A DNA stretch of 51,497 nucleotides. Source: Candidatus Hemicellulosilyticus sp. P3. Lineage in GTDB: Bacteria; Bacteroidota; Bacteroidia; Bacteroidales; P3. This document shows, in pieces, positions 43,565 to 51,497 of this stretch. The stretch spans positions 58,610 through 110,106 of the forward strand of contig LPNH01000013.1 in assembly GCA_001543385.1 (NCBI GenBank). The letters run 5' to 3'. The position numbers were made by a program, and so were the translations under genes. The notes under the pieces are model-generated. The model was not told the origin of the DNA. It worked only from the letters and a program-made list of their open reading frames with translations, and made no database searches. Numbering within the stretch: the stretch's first letter is position 1; each line of letters begins with the position of its first letter.

Positions 43565-46500
43565 ATGAAACAACGCCTGCACATCCCCCTTCTCCTTGCC
43601 GTCTGTCTTGCGCTGACCGTGCCGTCAGGGTGCCGCCCCGACCATGAGCGTCCGGTCTCAAGAGCATTTTTGCATCCGCCACTCCCGGCATCAACACCGC
43701 TTTCGGCCTCCCCGGACACCACCGCCACACTCTATAGCCGGCCTGCCGAAATCATGACGGCAAGCGCGCCGCCGGACTGCGCCGACAGCGCTGCCGGCCG
43801 TGTTGAGTGCCGCGGCCTCGTGTCGGGCGACCGTGCGGCACACATGGCGGGAGAAACCGTCAGCCTCCGCATCGACAGCGGCGCCGTCCGCGGCGAGGTG
43901 GAGGTCACCGTCGCCGTCGTCGGGCGGGAGCGGTGCGGCGCGATGCCGCCACACCTTGCCAACCTCACCGCGGGCGGCGGCTTGGTGCGCCTGCTGCCCG
44001 ACGGCCAGCGTTTCGAGAAAGAGATCACCCTCGCCCTGCGCTACGACAGCGCGGCGCTGCCCTACGGCTACAGCGCCGCCGACATCCACACCTACTGTTA
44101 CAACGAGAGCGCGCGCATCTGGCAGCGTGTGGCGCGCGACAGCGTCGACACTGTGCACCATATCGTCTACTCGCGCACCGCCCACTTCAGCGACTACATC
44201 AACGGCGTGCTGCGTGAGCCGGAGGGGTGCGAGGCGGTGCAGCACACCTCCACGGCGCTCTCCGCCGTCGAGCCGGCGCACCCGCTGGACGGCGTCACCC
44301 TCATAGCGCCCCCCGAGGCCGTCTCCAGCGGCGCCGCCACCCTCGAACACCCCCTGACGCTGCCTGCCGGGCGCCGCGGCATGACGCCGCGGCTGGTTGT
44401 GAGCTACAACAGCGCGGGCGGCAACGGCGTCCTGGGGCAGGGCTGGAGCCTCCCCGTGAGCGAGATCAGCGTCGAGACACGCTGGGGCGTGCCGCGCTAC
44501 GACGCGGGGCTGGAGAGCGAAGACTACCTGCTCGACGGCGCGCCCCTTGTCACCGCCCGCGAAGACAGCCCGGGGCTGCTGCGCCTCGACACCCCTGTGC
44601 GCCGGCGGCCCTACGGGGCGCGGCGTGCGGGCGCCGTGCGCTACTACGCGCGTGTCGAAGGCGCCTTCCGCCGCATCGTGCGCCACGGCTCAAATCCCAC
44701 TGACTACTGGTGGGAAGTCACCGACAAAGACGGCACACGGCACCGCTACGGGCAGAGCGCTCAGGCGCGGCTGTCCGACGCCGGCGGCCGGACGGCGCGC
44801 TGGTATCTCGAGCGCAGCGAAGACCCCTGGGGCAACACCGTCGACTACCGCTACCGCACACGCCACAGCGAGGGCGGCGCCGACGGCGCCGGGCGCCAGG
44901 TGCTGCTGGAAGAGATACAGTACAGCGGCAACACACGCACCGGCGACAAAGGGCACTACAGCGTGCATCTGAGCTACGCCCCCAAAGCCGACCCCGGGTT
45001 CAGCTTCCGCGCCGGCTTCCAGGAAGACGACGGAGTGGTGCTCGACCGCGTGGAGGTGCGCTGCGGCCGGCTCCCCGTCCGCAGCTGGTGGTTCGGCTAC
45101 CGGCAGAGCGCGCTGGGCAAGACCCTGCTCTGCAGCATCGCCGAGGGCCATGACGACCAGGGGCGGTACCCGCGCCTGGAGGATCCGCCCGGCAGCGGGC
45201 GTTACAGCCGTTTCGACCCCTACGGGCGGTGCGGGCTCAAACAAAGCGCCCACGGCCTCCACCTGCACCTGCTCCACCATTTCGACTACCACGACCTCGA
45301 GGGGCCCCTCTACAGTGAAGAGGTCAGCGTCGGCGAGATCGGCGGCAGCGGGGACCTCTACTCCGCCGCCGGCCTGCTGTGGGACGACGGGGGCCGCATC
45401 GGCGGCAGCCTCACCGGCGGCTGGAGCCTCACCGGCGGCCTCAACGTCGGCGTCGGCACAGCCGCATGGCTCAAGCGCTTCAGCGCCGGCGGCCACTACA
45501 CCTACAGCCGCGACAAAAGCTGGGGTCTGGTGACCCTGGCCGACCTTGACGGCGACGGGCTGCCCGACAAGCTGTACCTCGGCCGCGACGGCCGGCTGCG
45601 CGTCCGGCTGCAGCTGCCCGGCCGGGGCGCCTTCGGGCCGCCCGCCGCCATCGCCACCCCGGGCTGCTTCCTGCGCACCGAAAACCGCAGTGACAACCGC
45701 GGTGTCGAGGCCAGCGCCGCCATCGTGGGCGGCGGGCTCGTCTGGACCGACAGCCGCAGCGCCACCGCGGCATACCTGACCGACATCAACGGCGACGGGC
45801 TGCCCGACATCGTCGACGGAGGCCGTGTCTACCTCAACCGCGGCGGGCTGCGCTTCGACGACGTCACCTGCAGCGACACCCTTCCCGGCGGCGGCTGCGG
45901 GGGCGGCGCGGTGCGCTTCGACGGCGAGGTCGACACGACGCTCTTCGACGACGGCTGGTACACCGTCGCCCGTGTGGAATGCAGCCAGCGGTGGGAGAAA
46001 GTCACCCTCCTCGACACCCTCCGTCTGGCCGACGGGGGCGTCGACACCGTCATCGAACGCACAGAGACCCTGCTGCTCGAAGAGACCTGCGACACCGTCG
46101 TCGACACCCTGCGCTACACCCATCCCCGGCATTACGAGCCCGACATCGACCTCGTCCGGATGTGGGTGGCGCCCTACAGCGGCGCCGTGCTTGTGGACGG
46201 CGTGGCGCGCCTGAGCGACAGCCTGTCCGCCGTGCGTGCCGCCGCCCGCGTCGCCGACGGGGTGTGGGCCTGCGTGCAGCGAGCGCAGGACACCGTCCTG
46301 TCAGCCTCCGCGGCAGTCACCCCCGGCAGCCCGCAGCGTCTCGTCTGCGCGGCCTCCGTCTCGGCCGGCGACACCCTCTACTTCCGCCTCAACGCCCTCG
46401 GGAGCCGTCGCTACGACGAGGTGGAATGGAACCCGCGCATCCGCTACACCCGCGCCGTGCTGGCCGACGGCACCGTCGTCGCCGACAGCGCCGCGCTGTG

Positions 46501-49500
46501 CGCCACCGACGCCGTCGGCGACAGCCTCTACCGCTTCGACTACGCCCGGGACTACCTGCTGTCCGGCAGCGTGCCCGTCAGCGCGGGCGACAGCAGCGGC
46601 GCCGCCTGCTGGAACCGTTTCGCCGTGCGCAGCCGTGTGCGCTCCACGGCGCCGCCGGGGCTGCCGCTGCGCTACCGTCTCGCCGCCGTGACCCTCGACA
46701 CCTTCGCGGCGCGGGCACCGCTCGCCGCCGCCGTGCTGCCCGCCGGGCGGGCTTTCGACACCGTGCTGACGGACACCGTCACGGTGCCCGCGGGCAGCGG
46801 CCTGCTGCCCTGCCTGTCCGCCGGCGGACCCGTCCGCTGGGGCGCCGTGGAGGCCTCGGCCGAGGTGACGCTGGTGGGCAGCGGCAGCGCGTGGCTGTCG
46901 GGGCTGCTGGCCGACAGCGCCGCGCGGAAGACCTTCGTCTACCGGCCCGCCGTCGAGATCCGGCACCACGACTACCTCGCCGTCCCCGGCGAGGCGGTGC
47001 CGACCTTCTCGATGCCGGCCGGCCGGACCGTGACCTTCAGCGCCGCCGCGGGCGGCGCCCCCTTCAGCGGCACGCTGCCGCTCACCGTGCGGCACGGGCC
47101 GGGCCACATGCACTTCGACGTCCGCTTCCGTGACGGCGCCGCCTCGCTGACGCTCCCCGACACGGTGCAGGCCCCCGTCCTCCACTTTGACTTCCACAGC
47201 GACTCCGCCGCGCTCTGCGGCAGCCTCGCCGCGCTGAGCGTCGACATCGGCGGCACCGTGCGCCGCGCCGCCCTCTATGCCGTGCGCGGCGGCGACAAGC
47301 GCCACGGCACCCTCTACCGGGGCTGGGGGCAGTTCGGCTACAAAAACGAGCCTGGGTGCCGCTATATAAAACGCGGGCGCACGGCGCCGCCGGCGTGGTG
47401 CGGCGACAGCGCCGCCGTGCCGCGGCCCGACGGCAACACCCTCATGGCGCTGCAGGCCGACAGCCTCGCCGCCGCCGGCCCCGAGGCGGACATCGACGGC
47501 CTCTACAACCCCCTTGCCGAGACCTTTTTCGAGATGCGCGCCGACGGCGCCGGCGGCTGCTGGCGCTCCTACGGCGACGCCGTGACGGCGGGGCGAAACC
47601 TGCAGAGCCTCGACACCGGCGACCCCGCGGCGCGCTCCGGCGAAGAAGCCGAAGCCGACGCCACGATCAGCCCGCTGCCCGTACTGGAGCCCGGCGTCCC
47701 GCTCAAAGCCGTGGACAAGCTCACCCTCTCCTCCAGCCGCGGCGCCACCGTCAACCATGTCTCCTGGTCGCGCGGCGGCAGCCGGCTCACCAGCGACTTC
47801 ACCGACCTCAACGGCGACGGCTACCCCGACATCGTCTCCGCACACAGCGTGCAATACAGCAAGGCGCAGGGCGGCCTGGGCGCACTTGTGCGCGGCCACG
47901 GCGAGGACTGCCTGCACCGCGACACCGTCCACAGCAACGGCGCCGCCTTCAACGGCACCTTCCTCGTCGCCCTCCACGAGGCGGCCAGCAATGCCAAAGC
48001 AGGGCGCGTAATCACCGCCGTCACCGGACTGGCGCAGCTGCTCTCCGGCTCCGTCAGCGCCAGCTACGCCAACGTGCAACGCACCCTGCTTGACGCCAAC
48101 GGCGACGGACTACCCGACATCGTGCGCAACGACGGCACCGTGCGCTACAACACAGGCTACGGATTCACCGCGCCGCGCCCGCTGCCGCTGCCTCAGGCGG
48201 CGCTGCACGAGTCGCGGAGCGAGGCGTGGGCCGGCGGGGCCGCCTTCAACATCGGCTCCACCAGCGTCACCGGCGGCGTCAGCCTCAACCATGTCAGCAA
48301 CCGCTCCACCGCCATGCTGGCCGACCTCACCGGCGACGGGCTGCCCGACTTGGTGAACAACGGATATGTCTGCGTCAACCGCGGCGACGGCACTATACCT
48401 GTCATCGGTTACGCAGGTGTGGAGCAAGGCGAAGGCACCAGCCTCTCTGCCACTGCTTCCGTCACCGCCGACGCCGTCATCCCCCTCTTCGGGCTCCCGC
48501 TGAAGGCCGGCGGCAGCGCCGGCGGCGGCGTCACCGCCTCCCTCAACGGCACCGAAGGGCTGTTCGTCGACTTCGACGGCGACGGCTGCGCCGACTACCT
48601 CTACCGCGACGGCGGCGACATCAAGGTGCGCTACAGCCGCGCCGCCAAGTGCGGGCTGCTCCGCGCGGTGCACACCCCCACCCGCGCCGTCTACGCCGTC
48701 GGCTACACCCTCTCCGCCCCCTCCGTGCAGAGCCCGCGCCGCCATTGGGAGATGACTTCGTTAAAAATATACGACGGATACGGGGAAGATGGTGGAGAAG
48801 ACACCCTCTACCGCCGCTTCAGCTACAGCGGGCGGCGCCACGACCGCCACGAGCGCGAAGACCTCGGTGTCGCCGAAGCGGTGACCGAAGAATACGCCAC
48901 ACGACAGGCGTGGCTTGCCTCCAGTCCTGACCGGCGCACCGTGCGCCGCTGGCACAACAGCGAGTGGCGCCTCCGCGGCCTGCCCGTGGAAGAGACCGTA
49001 GAAGACATACCGGGAGGCGCGAGGCGCGCCGCCTTTTACACCTGGCGCGACGCCGACCTGCGCGACGGCCGCTGGCACGACGACAGCACCGCCGCATGGT
49101 GCCGCGGCGACGCCTGGCCCGCCCTGGCGGTCGAAGAGACTCTGGCGGAGGAGAACCAATCCCGCACCGCCGCCACACGGCGCGAATACCACTACGGGCC
49201 ATGGGGCAACACCGTCTATCTCACCGACCACGGCGATGTCAACGACCCTGGAGACAACTGCGCCGTCACCCTTACCTATGGCACATGCGACGAAACCGCC
49301 TACATTGTCGCAAACGTCACAGAGCAGACCGTCTACGACGGACGTGGCGACCTGCTGCGCCGACGCACCGCCGCATACACGCCCGAAGGCGGGCTGACGG
49401 CGTTGGGCATCTGGCTCGACGACACCGGCACCATGGCCCGCTGGCGCATAGTGTACGACGCCTGCGGAAACATCGACACCCTCTACACCCCCGCCGTCGA

Positions 49501-51497
49501 CACCTCCGGCCTACCTTATTGGACACATTACCGCTACGACACCGCCACCCGCACCCTGCCTGTGCTGACCGAAGATGCCGAAGGTTACTACAGCAGCGCC
49601 GGCTACGACCTGCGATGGCAGAAACCGCTGTGGGTGCAGGATATAGGCAAGACAGGTATATGGTACGGCTACGACCGCCACGGCCGTCTGGCCACCGTCA
49701 CAACACAACGTGAAAAGGAGTCCGCCGCCCCCTACACCCTGCGCTACAGCTATTGGAGCGGCGACAGCAATAGCTGGATGTGGTACAGCCGCCCCGACTC
49801 GTGCGCCGGCATGGCGCCCGGCGACGAGCACCGCCACGCCCTCTGGGCGCGCACCTCCCGCCGCGACGAGCAGCACCCCGGCGACGACATCGAGACCGTG
49901 GTGTTCTGCGACGGTCTGGGCCGCACACTGCAGCACAAGCAGGATGTCGAGACGCACGGGGGCGCCGGGCGGCGTGTCAGCGGATCCGTCGTCTACGACG
50001 GCCTGGGGCGCGTCGTCGAGGAGTGCTTCCCCTTCTTCGAGCCCCTCTCCGCCGCCGACACCCACCTCGCCCCCCGGATCACGCCATGGCGTCTCCGCCG
50101 CGGATATGACGGCCTGGACCGACTGCGGCGCCTCTTCCACGCCGACGGCACCGACGAACGCTTCGACTTCATCGACGGCACCGACAGCGCCGGCGTGCCG
50201 CGACAACTCGCCGTCTACATCGACCGCAACGGATTCGCCACACAGAGTATCCTCAACCACCGCGGCCTCACCCTGCAGTCCACCGACGCCCTCGGCGGCG
50301 TGACCCGTCTGTCTTATGACGCCCTGGGACGCATCGTGGCCGCCACCGACCCCGAAGGCCACACCGCCACCCACACCTACGACCTCGGCGGCCGCCGCAT
50401 CAGCCGCCGCCATCCCGCGACGGGTGTCACTCTCTGGCGTTATGACGCCGCCGGCAACACCGTGGCGGAGGCCACCGCCGGCGGAGACAGCGTGCGCTAC
50501 CGCTACCGTTACAACCGCCTGCTGCAGGAGCTCCACAGCCGCAGCCCCTGGAACGACGTGCGCTACGAATACGGCGCGCCCCTGCGGGGCGGCGCCAGCG
50601 GCCGCGTGGTGCAGCGGCAGGACGCCGCGGGCGTCACACACTACGACTACGACGCCCTGGGCAACGTCACCCGCGAGCGGCGCACCTGCGTCGTGCCCGG
50701 CAGCCGCGACCCCCTCACCCTCACCGCGGCGTGGGACTACGACAGCTGGGGGCGCGTGCAGCATGTCGTCTACCCCGACAGCGAACGTGTGGACTACACC
50801 TACAATTACGGCGGCGCCCTGCAGCACGTGGAGGGCCGCAAGCCCGGCCAGAACCCGTCCGTCTACATCCAGGAACTCCGCTACGACCTCCACGGGAACC
50901 CTGTCATGGAGCTGGACGGCGGCGGCGTGGAGACTTGGTATGCCTACGACACCCTCAACCTGCGCCTGGCGCGGGCAAGGGTCCGCTCTCTCCCTCTCTC
51001 CCGCACACTGGCGGACGTGCGCTACAGCTACGACCCGCAGGGCAACATCACGTCGCTCTCCGACAGCGGCATGCATCCGCGGCAGCAGACTTTCGTCTAC
51101 GACAGCCTGCACCGCCTGGTGCACTCCGGGGGCGGGGGAGCCTGGCGGGACGTGCCGCTGGGCTACACCGCCGGCTACACCTACAGCCCCGCCGGACGGC
51201 TGCTGGAAAAGGAGGTGGCCGGCGCGGGCCTGGACAACATCCGGGGATATCACCCGATAGAATATCGATACATTTACAGTTACCCTGCCCACCCCGCCGC
51301 CAACCCCTTCGGCGCGGACCATGTCGACGAGACCCTGCACGGCGCCACCCTGCAGCTCCAGTGGAGCGGAAAGGGCGAGATGGTGAAGGCGCTTCTGGAC
51401 GAAGGGGAGCACCGCCTCTGCTGGGACGAGGAGAGCCGCCTGCAGGGCAGCCGCAGCGGAAACAGCTCCGGGCGCCGCTCCGCCTTCTACGCCTGCG
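43565..51497 (+). CDS. Giant SpvB/TcdB-RHS lipoprotein (partial, runs off the window)
   Basis: The frame from the ATG at 43565 was read line by line for much of its length and checked at many further positions, with no stop found to the window edge: at least 2,644 residues, 3' partial. A lipobox (VPSGC, Cys23) follows a signal peptide. Residues about 243-325 match the SpvB/TcdB N-terminal domain (PLTLPAGRRGMTPRLVVSYN, then GVLGQGWSLPV and YLLDGAPLV). Six DxDGDG-like FG-GAP/VCBS loops start near residues 660, 740, 1414, 1510, 1587 and 1669. From about 2040 to the end are RHS/YD repeats such as YDALGRIVAATDPEGHT (2251). This is the layout of Tc-toxin B/C shells and large RHS proteins. The C-terminal payload is beyond the window. 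Function as a toxin is inferred. Confidence 0.88.
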   Translation, partial: MKQRLHIPLLLAVCLALTVPSGCRPDHERPVSRAFLHPPLPASTPLSASPDTTATLYSRPAEIMTASAPPDCADSAAGRVECRGLVSGDRAAHMAGETVSLRIDSGAVRGEVEVTVAVVGRERCGAMPPHLANLTAGGGLVRLLPDGQRFEKEITLALRYDSAALPYGYSAADIHTYCYNESARIWQRVARDSVDTVHHIVYSRTAHFSDYINGVLREPEGCEAVQHTSTALSAVEPAHPLDGVTLIAPPEAVSSGAATLEHPLTLPAGRRGMTPRLVVSYNSAGGNGVLGQGWSLPVSEISVETRWGVPRYDAGLESEDYLLDGAPLVTAREDSPGLLRLDTPVRRRPYGARRAGAVRYYARVEGAFRRIVRHGSNPTDYWWEVTDKDGTRHRYGQSAQARLSDAGGRTARWYLERSEDPWGNTVDYRYRTRHSEGGADGAGRQVLLEEIQYSGNTRTGDKGHYSVHLSYAPKADPGFSFRAGFQEDDGVVLDRVEVRCGRLPVRSWWFGYRQSALGKTLLCSIAEGHDDQGRYPRLEDPPGSGRYSRFDPYGRCGLKQSAHGLHLHLLHHFDYHDLEGPLYSEEVSVGEIGGSGDLYSAAGLLWDDGGRIGGSLTGGWSLTGGLNVGVGTAAWLKRFSAGGHYTYSRDKSWGLVTLADLDGDGLPDKLYLGRDGRLRVRLQLPGRGAFGPPAAIATPGCFLRTENRSDNRGVEASAAIVGGGLVWTDSRSATAAYLTDINGDGLPDIVDGGRVYLNRGGLRFDDVTCSDTLPGGGCGGGAVRFDGEVDTTLFDDGWYTVARVECSQRWEKVTLLDTLRLADGGVDTVIERTETLLLEETCDTVVDTLRYTHPRHYEPDIDLVRMWVAPYSGAVLVDGVARLSDSLSAVRAAARVADGVWACVQRAQDTVLSASAAVTPGSPQRLVCAASVSAGDTLYFRLNALGSRRYDEVEWNPRIRYTRAVLADGTVVADSAALCATDAVGDSLYRFDYARDYLLSGSVPVSAGDSSGAACWNRFAVRSRVRSTAPPGLPLRYRLAAVTLDTFAARAPLAAAVLPAGRAFDTVLTDTVTVPAGSGLLPCLSAGGPVRWGAVEASAEVTLVGSGSAWLSGLLADSAARKTFVYRPAVEIRHHDYLAVPGEAVPTFSMPAGRTVTFSAAAGGAPFSGTLPLTVRHGPGHMHFDVRFRDGAASLTLPDTVQAPVLHFDFHSDSAALCGSLAALSVDIGGTVRRAALYAVRGGDKRHGTLYRGWGQFGYKNEPGCRYIKRGRTAPPAWCGDSAAVPRPDGNTLMALQADSLAAAGPEADIDGLYNPLAETFFEMRADGAGGCWRSYGDAVTAGRNLQSLDTGDPAARSGEEAEADATISPLPVLEPGVPLKAVDKLTLSSSRGATVNHVSWSRGGSRLTSDFTDLNGDGYPDIVSAHSVQYSKAQGGLGALVRGHGEDCLHRDTVHSNGAAFNGTFLVALHEAASNAKAGRVITAVTGLAQLLSGSVSASYANVQRTLLDANGDGLPDIVRNDGTVRYNTGYGFTAPRPLPLPQAALHESRSEAWAGGAAFNIGSTSVTGGVSLNHVSNRSTAMLADLTGDGLPDLVNNGYVCVNRGDGTIPVIGYAGVEQGEGTSLSATASVTADAVIPLFGLPLKAGGSAGGGVTASLNGTEGLFVDFDGDGCADYLYRDGGDIKVRYSRAAKCGLLRAVHTPTRAVYAVGYTLSAPSVQSPRRHWEMTSLKIYDGYGEDGGEDTLYRRFSYSGRRHDRHEREDLGVAEAVTEEYATRQAWLASSPDRRTVRRWHNSEWRLRGLPVEETVEDIPGGARRAAFYTWRDADLRDGRWHDDSTAAWCRGDAWPALAVEETLAEENQSRTAATRREYHYGPWGNTVYLTDHGDVNDPGDNCAVTLTYGTCDETAYIVANVTEQTVYDGRGDLLRRRTAAYTPEGGLTALGIWLDDTGTMARWRIVYDACGNIDTLYTPAVDTSGLPYWTHYRYDTATRTLPVLTEDAEGYYSSAGYDLRWQKPLWVQDIGKTGIWYGYDRHGRLATVTTQREKESAAPYTLRYSYWSGDSNSWMWYSRPDSCAGMAPGDEHRHALWARTSRRDEQHPGDDIETVVFCDGLGRTLQHKQDVETHGGAGRRVSGSVVYDGLGRVVEECFPFFEPLSAADTHLAPRITPWRLRRGYDGLDRLRRLFHADGTDERFDFIDGTDSAGVPRQLAVYIDRNGFATQSILNHRGLTLQSTDALGGVTRLSYDALGRIVAATDPEGHTATHTYDLGGRRISRRHPATGVTLWRYDAAGNTVAEATAGGDSVRYRYRYNRLLQELHSRSPWNDVRYEYGAPLRGGASGRVVQRQDAAGVTHYDYDALGNVTRERRTCVVPGSRDPLTLTAAWDYDSWGRVQHVVYPDSERVDYTYNYGGALQHVEGRKPGQNPSVYIQELRYDLHGNPVMELDGGGVETWYAYDTLNLRLARARVRSLPLSRTLADVRYSYDPQGNITSLSDSGMHPRQQTFVYDSLHRLVHSGGGGAWRDVPLGYTAGYTYSPAGRLLEKEVAGAGLDNIRGYHPIEYRYIYSYPAHPAANPFGADHVDETLHGATLQLQWSGKGEMVKALLDEGEHRLCWDEESRLQGSRSGNSSGRRSAFYAC

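Noticed and set aside
45540..48600. FG-GAP repeats as a DNA-level tandem repeat
   Set aside because: Only the short DxDGDG protein motif recurs; the DNA between copies differs and spacing is irregular.
49511..51412. 633-residue minus-strand frame, with similar long antisense frames at 46301-48079 and 44690-46132
   Set aside because: All lie opposite the giant RHS frame. High GC and C/G-ending codons remove stops on the other strand. Their composition (Ala/Gly/Val-rich, no motifs) is typical of shadows.

Overview
The window looks like chromosome of a fairly GC-rich member of the Bacteroidales (phylum Bacteroidota). Several signs agree. Many genes have the Bacteroidota promoter element TAnnTTTG instead of a classical -10 box. 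There is a giant SprA-type subunit of the type IX secretion system (T9SS), a cargo protein with a T9SS C-terminal sorting domain, a HmuY-type haem lipoprotein next to a TonB-dependent receptor, and a DUF4296 lipoprotein. The family or genus cannot be fixed from the sequence alone. No insertion sequence, prophage, CRISPR array or rRNA gene was seen.

Layout. 1-4906: a repeat- and hairpin-rich leader, a DUF4296 lipoprotein, a ComM/YifB ATPase, a SIMPL-domain protein, a phosphodiester-glycosidase-like protein, a nitroreductase and an exported glutathione peroxidase. 4978-6478 (minus): a probable outer-membrane protein and a metallophosphoesterase lipoprotein. 6655-10819 (plus): an AraC-type regulator, then a three-gene unit (calycin-like lipoprotein, HmuY-like lipoprotein, TonB-dependent receptor) whose promoter contains a palindrome. 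10900-12505 (minus): a Nudix/free-methionine-sulfoxide-reductase fusion, an orphan Vsr endonuclease and tRNA-Gly(CCC). 12631-20863 (plus): a YitT membrane protein, a glycosyltransferase, two exported proteins (one with TPR, PD40 and OmpA-like parts, possibly PorE-like), an alpha/beta hydrolase, glutamate dehydrogenase and AroQ. 20849-23567 (minus): a helix-hairpin-helix protein, PanC, a holin-like membrane protein and a YciO-like protein. 23666-34252 (plus): a beta-helix lipoprotein, RuvA, SprA (about 2,370 residues, without an ordinary start codon) and a TPR protein. 34301-38681 (plus): a DedA-family protein, a 44-residue membrane protein, SufS, RecN and AroK. 38708-41849 (minus): a nucleoside kinase and an aminopeptidase P.

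42114 to the right edge is different in character. It is very GC-rich and holds a T9SS cargo protein followed by a reading frame that stays open from 43565 to the end of the window (at least 2,644 residues). That protein is a predicted lipoprotein with an SpvB/TcdB-like N-terminal domain, six DxDGDG calcium-type repeats and then RHS/YD repeats: a Tc-toxin B/C-like or polymorphic-toxin-like giant whose C-terminal payload lies beyond the window.

How the genes may work together. SprA forms the outer-membrane T9SS channel, so the cargo at 42114 is a plausible substrate. The haem unit (6655-10819) looks like a regulated surface uptake system. Oxidative-damage functions are scattered through the window: exported GPx, Nudix-fRMsr and RecN. 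Most remaining genes are housekeeping genes in short operons with 4-base ATGA overlaps. No stretch longer than 300 bases lacks a gene; the longest gaps are 41850-42113 and 20244-20437 (promoter and terminator sequences) and 12264-12630 (which holds the tRNA).
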